Assembly: GCF_050859025.1 (NCBI RefSeq)
Contig: NZ_CP138200.1
Coordinates: 868,001 to 932,000 of the forward strand
DNA from: Wukongibacter sp050859025
GTDB lineage: Bacteria; Bacillota; Clostridia; Peptostreptococcales; Caminicellaceae
Length of the DNA stretch: 64,000 bases
Reading direction: 5' to 3'
A model generated the notes under the pieces. The model was given only the letters and a program-made list of their open reading frames with translations, searched no databases and was not told the origin of the DNA. Of this stretch, positions 58,601 through 64,000 are shown one piece after another (the first letter of the stretch is position 1; each line of letters begins with the position of its first letter). Both the position numbers and the translations under genes were made by a program.

Positions 58601-59325
58601 GAAAATTTGATGCTGAGGACCTTTCAAAGGGTGTACATAAATTAACTGTTGAGGTTACTGATTATGCTGGAAATGTAACCGAGTATACTCAAGACGTTGA
58701 ATTAACAGATGATGATGGAAAAGCTCCGTATATTACAATCATTAGTCCAGAATTTAGGGGCGTATATAATACAGAAGATATTGAATTAAAAGGTGAAATA
58801 TCTGAAGCATCAGATTTAGAATATCTGAAGGTAAATGGAGATGATATTGAATTTGAGAAAAATGAAGAGTCAGGAAAATTTGAGTTTGAAGTAACTCTTA
58901 CATTTGATGATGGCTTCCACAGCATAGATATAGAAGCCGAAGATGATACTGGTAACGATATAAACTTCAAGCATGAAGTAATCGTTGATATTACTGCACC
59001 AACAATTGAAATGATTGAATGGCCAGAAGAAAGAATAGTTGAACATGATGTAGAAACAGTAGAAGTTGCTGCAGAAATTGAAGAAAACCTAGGAGAATTA
59101 AGGGTAAAAGTAAGTGGTGATGAAGTATTTTACAAAGAAGGCGAGTGGGATTATAAGGATGAGATTGGCCCAGTATCCTATTCTATGGATAGCCAAGAAG
59201 TTGAATTAGATTATGGTGAGAATATAATAACTGTAGAGGCCTATGATAAGGCTGGAAATGAAACTATAAAGGAATATAAGGTATATAGAAAGCAAGAGGG
59301 AGAGAGCGACCCTGATTTAGATTAA
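55621..59325 (+). CDS. Large secreted subtilisin-family serine protease
   Basis: 1234 residues, TTG start with GAGGAG upstream. Signal peptide 1-26; inhibitor I9-like propeptide to about 150; S8 domain with catalytic Asp185 (VVAIVDTGID), His247 (TRHGMHVAGT) and Ser567 (YMSGTSMAAPHVSGG). A PA domain is inserted at about 430-530 (KDKVVLVSRGAYSFRDKTAW). Fn3-like and Ig-like beta domains follow from about 640 (TEAPIIKDIKYDG, APYITIISPEFRG). Overall lactocepin-like, very acidic, no LPxTG or SLH anchor. It probably degrades extracellular protein for amino-acid fermentation. The SLH/PrcB-like protein upstream may hold it at the surface. Confidence 0.93.
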   Translation: MKSRKLLSLLIITILVFTSLTTALAAPNLEDYARKGSSLDLDKKERGLKDSDRVRLIIELEDKPIIQHAIEEKKKFFELDSDFVDSTARELTEVQRSLQESIDEEDIDIEYHNSFVNVFNGFSCTAKLGDAKEIEQLSGVKKVYIANEYSRPVPAMKDSLDKVKARAVWKDLGYNGEGKVVAIVDTGIDPSHKDMILTNDEKVKLSKSDIASKGLPGKWHTDKVPYGYNYMDDNQEILDLGPEATRHGMHVAGTVGANGDEDDDGIKGVAPESQLLAMKVFGNNPSMPSTYGDVIIRAIDDSVKLGADVINISLGSTAGFVKPDDPEQRAVARAVENGVYVSVSAGNSDKLASPLAPYAENPDVGVVGSPGVAIDSVQVASVNNKIYLYEHNVTVSGIDGNIVGYGKDKWSELPAELELIAIGGEKLGSPDDYKGIDVKDKVVLVSRGAYSFRDKTAWAAEEGAIGIIVYDHGQSKFYKDQGGWEIPFMNIIKEDGQALEEKLVNGSISIEVELKSEGLDPTSGYMSDFTSWGLTPDLQFKPEITAPGGSILSTDQDDEYQYMSGTSMAAPHVSGGAALVFQAVEERFPDLNGKEKVEMAKNLMMSTAVPVKEKIDEDVYEYTSPRRQGAGVMDLLEAITTPAIVVDKNTGISKVALKEIDDNEKFTITIMNLENKDLEYEIYGSVATDLVEDGILMGAPQPIVNKKGKTPIKFMMDGDKIDDTIEVEGGKSVDIEVKINLDKARALVSDEKLGELFPKGAFVEGFVQLKEKDSDNDNMDLVIPYVGFYGEWDEAENIDGSIYDENSLYGITGMIEPEDEYEDFKYLGQIDDDEWDEDKIAISPNSDEIKDATEPVLSFLRNVKKLDIDILDSKKKKVRDLASKEYVRKSYFDGVIADAYTKDDSWVWDGKIKNKIASDGQYYYSVSTVIDYPDADWQTKLFPIYVDTEAPIIKDIKYDGSDNEIVVNAEDEGASIENYVLKEENEIIGKSEKGKFDAEDLSKGVHKLTVEVTDYAGNVTEYTQDVELTDDDGKAPYITIISPEFRGVYNTEDIELKGEISEASDLEYLKVNGDDIEFEKNEESGKFEFEVTLTFDDGFHSIDIEAEDDTGNDINFKHEVIVDITAPTIEMIEWPEERIVEHDVETVEVAAEIEENLGELRVKVSGDEVFYKEGEWDYKDEIGPVSYSMDSQEVELDYGENIITVEAYDKAGNETIKEYKVYRKQEGESDPDLD

Positions 59326-59382
59326 AGTACGTAGTATAAAAGCAACTAACAGAAGTATATCTTAAATGAAAAGATGAATTTA

Positions 59383-59424
59383 AGAGACAGCACTTAGTTT
59401 ATAACACTCAGTGCTGTTTCTTTA
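59383..59424 (+). terminator. Terminator of the subtilase gene
   Basis: AGAGACAGCACT pairs with AGTGCTGTTTCT, then TTATATTTT. Confidence 0.8.
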
Positions 59425-59487
59425 TATTTTCTGTTATGTGTTTGAATAAAGTGTACTTTGTGAATGATTATAAAAGACTTTCTTCTA

Positions 59488-59516
59488 TTAAAATTTTGAC
59501 TGGAATCTCTATATTA
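59488..59516. repeat. Fragment of dispersed repeat family 1
   Basis: In reverse orientation: ATTTTGACTGGAATCTCTATA equals the outer left arm of family 1 over about 26 bases. The remainder of the element is absent. Confidence 0.6.
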
Positions 59517-59521
59517 GAGAC

Positions 59522-61597
59522 TCAGCTATTGAATTTATTAGAATAAAATTTGATAAAATCTTCCTGTGACATAGGTTTACCATAAAGATATCCTTGCATT
59601 TCATCACATTCATTTTCTTTAAAAAAGTTAGCTTGAACTTTATTCTCCACACCTTCTGCAACTATTTCCAACTCAAGGCTTTTTCCTAAAGCTAGGACAG
59701 TTGAGGCAATTATGGAATCATCATTCTCTTCATTAATTTTACTTACAAAGGACTTATCAATTTTCAGTTTATTTACAGAAAAACTATTTAGTTGACTTAG
59801 GGAAGAATACCCAGTACCAAAATCATCTATAGCAAACTTAACTCCAATTTCTCTTAGTTCTTTTATTATTTTAAAGGTATGCTCAACATTTTGCATAGCT
59901 ATACTTTCTGTGATTTCCAATTCTAAATATTCGGGTTGTAATCCTGTTTCCTTTAATATATTTAAAACCATTGATACTAAATCTTGTAGTTCAAATTGAC
60001 GTGGAGAAAGATTCACAGCTACTGTTAAAGGAGGATATCCAGCGTTTTGGAGGGATTTGTTATGGGTACATGCAGTACGTAATACCCATTCTCCAATAGG
60101 AATAATGAGTCCCGTTTCTTCCGCTAATGGAATAAATTTCAAAGGAGAAACTAATCCCCAATTAGGATGCTGCCATCGTACTAATGCTTCCATTCCTATT
60201 ATTATTTCTGTATTAGTATCAACCTTAGGCTGGTAATAAACAACGAATTCATTGTATTCAATTGCGCGCCTTAGACTATTTTCCATCTCTAATCTTTCCA
60301 ATGCCTTTGCATTTAGAGCTTGAGTAAATATTTCAAAACTATTTTTCCCCTTTTCCTTAGCTCTATACATAGCAATATCAGCATTTGTCAGTAGAGCTTC
60401 ATCATCCTCTCCGTCATTTGGATAAATGGATACTCCAATACTAGCAGTTAGATATAACTCATGTTTTTCAATAATCATGGGTTCCCTGATAGCTTCAAGG
60501 ATTTTATTGGCAATTTTACCTATATCCTTTTCTGGAGCTAATCCAGGCAGTAAAATTACGAATTCATCGCCGCCTATTCGAGCAACAGTATCGTCTTCAC
60601 GGACACTGTTTTTAAATCTTTTAGCGACTTCATTCAACAATTTGTCACCTATATCATGGCCAAGAGTATCATTAATAAGCTTAAATCTATCTAGATCAAT
60701 ATACATCACGACAAATTTTTGATCGACATATTTTGAATGGGTAATCTCATGGGTTATACGTTCCTTTAATAAAAGTCTGTTTGGCAAGTCAGTTAATGAA
60801 TCATATAAAGCCTGATATCGAATCATTTCTTCATAATTCTTTCGTTTTGTTATGTCACGCAGCATTATAGTAAATAAATCCCTGTCACCAACACTGAACT
60901 GACTTATAGTAAAATCAATAGGTAAAGTAGATTTATTTTTTCTATGGCCTATAATCTCACGAGTACTAGCTATAATTTTCGCATTAATCTCACTTTTACT
61001 ACACTCTATATAACGGAGTTCTGGAATAATTATATCTATACTTTTATTAATTAGCTCATTAGATGTATATCCAAAAATCTGCTCGGCAGCAGGATTTATA
61101 TATCTTATTATTCTATCGGTATCAATAGTAAGTATTCCTTCAATAGCATGGTTGATTATGGAGCTAGCAAAGGCCTCACTTTGATACAGGTTTAGCTCAG
61201 TACGTCTTGCTTTTATTAAACGACTTAAGCGTTGACGTAAAACAGCCCAATTAATAGGTTTACTAATATAATCGGTAGCTCCAGCATCAAAAGCCACATT
61301 TACAGAATTTTCATCTTCTAGAGATGTAATCATAATCACAGGTGTATTTTTCCCATTTGGTAAGCCTTGTAATTGGGCACAGGCAGTAACACCATCTATT
61401 TTTGGCATCACAAAATCCATGAGAATTATATCAGGTTTTAGCTGTGAAAAAAGTGATAGGGCCTCTTTGCCATCCTTAGCTTCAACGACCTCATAGTCCT
61501 GAGATTCTAAAAAGCGTCGAAAGGCAGATCTCATAAATTTAGAATCGTCTGCTATGAGGACTAAAGGCTTTTTTTTATCAAATATTTTTTCTATCAT
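59522..61597 (-). CDS. REC-PAS-GGDEF-EAL protein (c-di-GMP turnover)
   Basis: 691 residues. A receiver domain at about 10-130 with phospho-acceptor Asp in DIILMDFVMPKIDG and Lys in ISKPINW. A PAS domain at about 145-260. A GGDEF domain with intact ARIGGDEF and an RxxD inhibition site (REDD) five residues before it. An EAL domain with GMEALVRW, LEITESIAM, AIDDFGTGYSSL and the DKSFV loop. Both catalytic motifs are complete, so it can in principle make and degrade c-di-GMP, switched by phosphorylation and the PAS ligand. No kinase gene is adjacent. The likely output is motility versus attachment. The ribosome site before the ATG is weak. Confidence 0.95.
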   Translation of the reverse strand: MIEKIFDKKKPLVLIADDSKFMRSAFRRFLESQDYEVVEAKDGKEALSLFSQLKPDIILMDFVMPKIDGVTACAQLQGLPNGKNTPVIMITSLEDENSVNVAFDAGATDYISKPINWAVLRQRLSRLIKARRTELNLYQSEAFASSIINHAIEGILTIDTDRIIRYINPAAEQIFGYTSNELINKSIDIIIPELRYIECSKSEINAKIIASTREIIGHRKNKSTLPIDFTISQFSVGDRDLFTIMLRDITKRKNYEEMIRYQALYDSLTDLPNRLLLKERITHEITHSKYVDQKFVVMYIDLDRFKLINDTLGHDIGDKLLNEVAKRFKNSVREDDTVARIGGDEFVILLPGLAPEKDIGKIANKILEAIREPMIIEKHELYLTASIGVSIYPNDGEDDEALLTNADIAMYRAKEKGKNSFEIFTQALNAKALERLEMENSLRRAIEYNEFVVYYQPKVDTNTEIIIGMEALVRWQHPNWGLVSPLKFIPLAEETGLIIPIGEWVLRTACTHNKSLQNAGYPPLTVAVNLSPRQFELQDLVSMVLNILKETGLQPEYLELEITESIAMQNVEHTFKIIKELREIGVKFAIDDFGTGYSSLSQLNSFSVNKLKIDKSFVSKINEENDDSIIASTVLALGKSLELEIVAEGVENKVQANFFKENECDEMQGYLYGKPMSQEDFIKFYSNKFNS

Positions 61598-61696
61598 GAT
61601 AAATAATATAGATATTTGCCTTTAAAGTGAATTAAAATCGATAGCAAAGATCTATATCTCCCTTCTATTTTTTTGTAATATATATAAAGTATTATA
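61598..61696. other. Intergenic upstream of the GGDEF-EAL gene
   Basis: AT-rich; presumably holds the promoter of the minus-strand gene, but no convincing -35/-10 pair was found. Confidence 0.3.
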
Positions 61697-61802
61697 CTAT
61701 ATAGAACGCACTTATAAATCTACATTTTGGTTTCTTTAATAGCCAAAGTTTCAAGGCTTTTAAAGGAATCAAAATGTAAAAGATTTATTGCGACTTCTAT
61801 AG
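61697..61802. repeat. Dispersed palindromic repeat family 2, full copy
   Basis: CTATATAGAACGCACTTATA ... TTATTGCGACTTCTATAG. Arms pair through ACATTTTG/CAAAATGT; the centre has CTTTAATAGCC with GGCTTTTAAAG. Same boundaries as the copy at 54186. Confidence 0.82.
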
Positions 61803-61969
61803 ATGCTTCTTATGATATATAAATTATTTGTACAATACAAAATTATATAATAAAATTGCTGAAAGAGCTGTCGAAAATTGTCGAATGAACGATAGTTTTT
61901 TTATAAGTATTCAATAAAAATTTTGAGATAATAAGTCTCATAATCTTTATCAGATTTTTTTCAAAAAAT

Positions 61970-62000
61970 AAAAGTGTAGATAATTTTATCTACACTTTTA
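61970..62000 (-). terminator. Terminator of lysA
   Basis: AAAAGTGTAGATAA pairs with TTATCTACACTTTT; it lies 7 bases beyond the lysA stop, with T run on the minus strand. Confidence 0.85.
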
Positions 62001-62006
62001 GCCTAA

Positions 62007-63269
62007 TTATAAATTTCTTGCAATTAAATCTTCATAGGTTTCTCTTCTAACGGTTAATCTATCCTTACCATCCTTAATCATTACAACAGCTGGTCTTGGG
62101 ATTTTATTATAATTACTAGCCATAGAATAATTATATGCACCGGTACTTTTAACAGCTAATATATCACCTGGGCTAAGCTTTGGAACTTGAAGATCCCATA
62201 TCAATATATCACCCGACTCACAGCATTTACCTGCAATTGTAACAGTATCAGTTTTTACTTCATTTATTTTATTAGCTATTACAGCTTCATATTTAGCCTG
62301 ATAAAGAGCTGTCCTAGGATTATCTGGCATACCCCCATCTACTCCAACATAGGTTCTTACATTTGGAATTTCCTTTATTGACCCTATTGAATATAGGGTT
62401 ATGCCAGCTTCTCCAATTATCCATCTGCCTGGTTCAATAATTACCTTAGGTACTAATATATTATTTTTTTCACAAGAATCAATTAAGGCTTCCATTATTG
62501 CATCTGTAAAATATCTAAGTGGTTTTGGATTATCTCCATTAGAATAATATATACCAAATCCACCTCCAACATTGAGTTCTTTAGTCTCTAGGCCTATCTC
62601 ATCCTCTGTTCTTTTCATTATTGTAACTAGTGTTTCTAATGCCATTAGATGAGAAGTATTTTCTAGCAGCTGAGAACCTACATGGAAGTGAAAGCCCTTA
62701 AACTCTACATATTTCATATCCGTGGTTCGTGAGACTGCATCATAAATCATATCATCTGATATAGGTATGCCAAATTTAGAATCTATTTGTCCTGTAGAAA
62801 TATATTCATGGGTATGGCTGTCTACTCCTGGAGTAACTCTAAATAATATTTCAACTTTTTTCTTCTTTTCCATTGAAATAGAATTCAATAAATCAAGCTC
62901 GTAGAAGTTATCAACAACAATTCTTCCTACATTATTATCCACTGCCATTTCTAGCTCTGTTATGGTTTTATTGTTTCCATGAAAAATCACCTTTTCCATT
63001 GGAAAGCCAGCTTGAATAGCGACATAAAGTTCTCCACCGGACACGACATCAATACCAAGGCCTTCCCTGTCAATAATTTTGCACATTTCCTTATTTAAGA
63101 AGGCCTTGCTAGCATATACGGCTCTTACATTTACATACTTTTCAATGAAATCTTCTTGTATTTCCTTACATTTATCTACTATATGATCTTCAGAGACTAC
63201 ATAAAGGGGAGTCCCATATTTTTCGGCAAGCTTCACAGTATCTACATTATAAAACTCAAAATTTGTCAA
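62007..63269 (-). CDS. lysA: Diaminopimelate decarboxylase
   Basis: 420 residues, TTG start with GGAGG 9 bases upstream. A PLP enzyme of the alanine-racemase fold converting meso-diaminopimelate to L-lysine. PLP lysine in VRAVYASKAFLN; FKGFHFHVGSQLLE, LNVGGGFGIYY, the phosphate-binding VIIEPGRWIIGEAG and the catalytic Cys in AGKCCESGDIL are intact. It is monocistronic and not near other lysine genes; the 5' region lacks a lysine riboswitch or T-box that I can recognise. Confidence 0.96.
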   Translation of the reverse strand: MTNFEFYNVDTVKLAEKYGTPLYVVSEDHIVDKCKEIQEDFIEKYVNVRAVYASKAFLNKEMCKIIDREGLGIDVVSGGELYVAIQAGFPMEKVIFHGNNKTITELEMAVDNNVGRIVVDNFYELDLLNSISMEKKKKVEILFRVTPGVDSHTHEYISTGQIDSKFGIPISDDMIYDAVSRTTDMKYVEFKGFHFHVGSQLLENTSHLMALETLVTIMKRTEDEIGLETKELNVGGGFGIYYSNGDNPKPLRYFTDAIMEALIDSCEKNNILVPKVIIEPGRWIIGEAGITLYSIGSIKEIPNVRTYVGVDGGMPDNPRTALYQAKYEAVIANKINEVKTDTVTIAGKCCESGDILIWDLQVPKLSPGDILAVKSTGAYNYSMASNYNKIPRPAVVMIKDGKDRLTVRRETYEDLIARNL

Positions 63270-63548
63270 AACATCATACCTCCAATTAATTGGGACACAT
63301 CATAATATTTCAAAATTCGTCCGCAATTTTCGTAAATTTTATAGTAGATATAAAGCAATTTTTATGCCAAGTGTGAACATATTATTTTTAGCTAATTCTT
63401 GTTAGTAGATTAATAATTATATTCCGTAAAAATGGACAAATATATTGACTATTTATCTATGGATATGAGAAATTGAATACTACAGTATAGTTCGTAAAAA
63501 CGAACTGAATTCCATATATACGTACTATAGTGGTGAGGAGGACATCAT
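63270..63548. other. Intergenic upstream of lysA
   Basis: AT-rich. A promoter-like TTGACT occurs at 63451 pointing right. A small perfect inverted repeat lies at 63489. Confidence 0.35.
63489..63506. promoter_or_regulatory. Small perfect inverted repeat
   Basis: AGTTCG and CGAACT flank TAAAAA. It lies just upstream of a ribosome site and short ORFs reading right, so it may be an operator. The bound protein is unknown. Confidence 0.4.
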
Positions 63549-63578
63549 ATGTTTAATAAAAAAATCTGTAATATTTAA
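63549..63578 (+). CDS. Possible nine-residue leader peptide
   Basis: ATG with a very strong GAGGAGG 7 bases upstream and a stop after nine codons. Perhaps a leader peptide, perhaps the decayed start of a gene. Confidence 0.2.
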   Translation: MFNKKICNI

Positions 63579-63649
63579 ATAGAAATATTCTTATAAATTA
63601 GTATAGGTCATATAATGATAGTGCAAAAGGAAAAACTTATAGGAGGCAT

Positions 63650-63802
63650 ATGAAAATGGGTATGGACTCGGATATAACTACTACAGATACCGATGAGAAA
63701 GTGAAAGAAAAATCCAAGTCGGTAAATATTGAAAATATGGTTATATATTCAAGCTATGAAGTGCTTGAAGATGGAACGAGAATTTTTTCAGCAGAGGACT
63801 AA
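63650..63802 (+). CDS. Small acidic hypothetical protein
   Basis: 50 residues behind AGGAGG-CAT-ATG. An acidic, Thr/Asp-rich start (MDSDITTTDTDEKVKEK), then a compact hydrophobic part (ENMVIYSSYEVLEDGTRIFS). It lacks membrane segments. It is followed 29 bases later by the structured repeat at 63832. Not recognised. Confidence 0.45.
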   Translation: MKMGMDSDITTTDTDEKVKEKSKSVNIENMVIYSSYEVLEDGTRIFSAED

Positions 63803-63831
63803 AATGGGGCTGTCTCATAAAGGTTTCTTAT

Positions 63832-63968
63832 GAGTTTAGCCCTGGGGGTGTTTCAGAATGAGTGAAGTTCAAGGTTTTGAAATTCAGACGGTTTGGCTAG
63901 TACTAACGTACCTGCCAAGTCGGTGAACATTTCAAATAACGCAGAAATTCGCCATTATGAGACACCCT
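63832..63968. repeat. Dispersed structured repeat family 3, copy 2
   Basis: Same order of blocks as 30061-30192: AGCCCTGGGGGTGTTTCAGA, AATTCAGACGGTTTGGCTAG, TACCTGCCAAGTCGG and CGCCATTATGAGACACCC. The ends pair as GGGTGT-TTCAgAATG with CATTATGAGACACCC. The compensating differences from copy 1 keep the stems. Confidence 0.75.
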
Positions 63969-64000
63969 CATTAGAGTTAAACTAAAGGGAGCTTCTTAAC

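Noticed and set aside
63489..63506. PurR box (CCGAAC-type) in the inverted repeat
   Set aside because: The half-site is ACGAAC, the spacing differs from paired PurBoxes, and no purine gene follows within the window.
1..64000. CRISPR arrays, rRNA and tRNA genes
   Set aside because: No regularly spaced direct repeats, no rRNA-like conserved blocks and no cloverleaf with a T-arm sequence was noticed. The tandem repeats at 16383-17498 are coding.

Overview
The window looks like chromosome from a low-GC, spore-forming, flagellated member of the Clostridia, possibly a Tissierellales-type amino-acid fermenter. The evidence is AT-rich DNA with strong AGGAGG ribosome sites, frequent TTG/GTG starts, two SASP-type spore proteins, a CotF-like coat protein, flagellin with FlaG and CsrA, lysine 2,3-aminomutase, and purine genes in Clostridial order. 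No rRNA, tRNA, CRISPR array or intact transposase was seen. The lineage call is inference.

Layout. 0.2-1.8 kb: macrodomain deacetylase and small spore-coat genes. 1.8-5.3 kb: guanine riboswitch, guaB, guaA. 5.2-11.05 kb: a decayed genomic island inserted at the 3' end of guaA, shown by a 183-bp direct repeat of the guaA tail with one mismatch; it carries small secreted and membrane proteins and gene remnants but no integrase. 11.4-20.8 kb: a motility and surface block with flaG, three repeated terminator-like RNA units, a short csrA, flagellin with a structured leader, a 1445-residue VWA/IPT-TIG surface protein, a receiver protein lacking its phosphorylatable Asp, and a divergent HD-GYP-like protein. 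21-25.2 kb: a chloramphenicol-acetyltransferase-like remnant and a GntR/ABC operon with a palindromic operator. 25.4-28 kb: an ATP-grasp ligase and lysine 2,3-aminomutase. 28.5-30.2 kb: a frameshifted secreted protein and structured repeats. 30.2-34.1 kb: leuCDB with a divergent LysR gene. 34.1-38.8 kb: ferritin-like protein, MerR-methyltransferase fusion, SASPs, secreted PepF. 39-40.8 kb: a second guanine riboswitch and a purine permease. 40.8-54 kb: a small-RNA candidate, a DUF2383-like protein, a LysR gene and purL-E-C-F-M-N-H-D. 54.3-59.3 kb: an SLH/PrcB-like protein and a large subtilase. 59.5-63.3 kb: a REC-PAS-GGDEF-EAL protein and lysA. The last 0.7 kb holds a small ORF and a structured repeat.

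How it fits together. Guanine sensing controls guaB and the permease, and the de novo pathway to IMP lies in one long gene run (purA, purB and purK are not here). The motility block looks post-transcriptionally controlled: the flagellin ribosome site lies inside a CsrA-type ACAAGGAGGU site, and GGA-containing repeat units precede csrA. c-di-GMP turnover is represented by the GGDEF-EAL protein and possibly the HD-GYP relative.

Three families of dispersed palindromic repeats (about 105 bp with TATAG ends; about 106 bp with CTATA-GAA ends; about 132 bp with a nested stem) and one composite palindrome are scattered between genes and are among the least explained features of the window.
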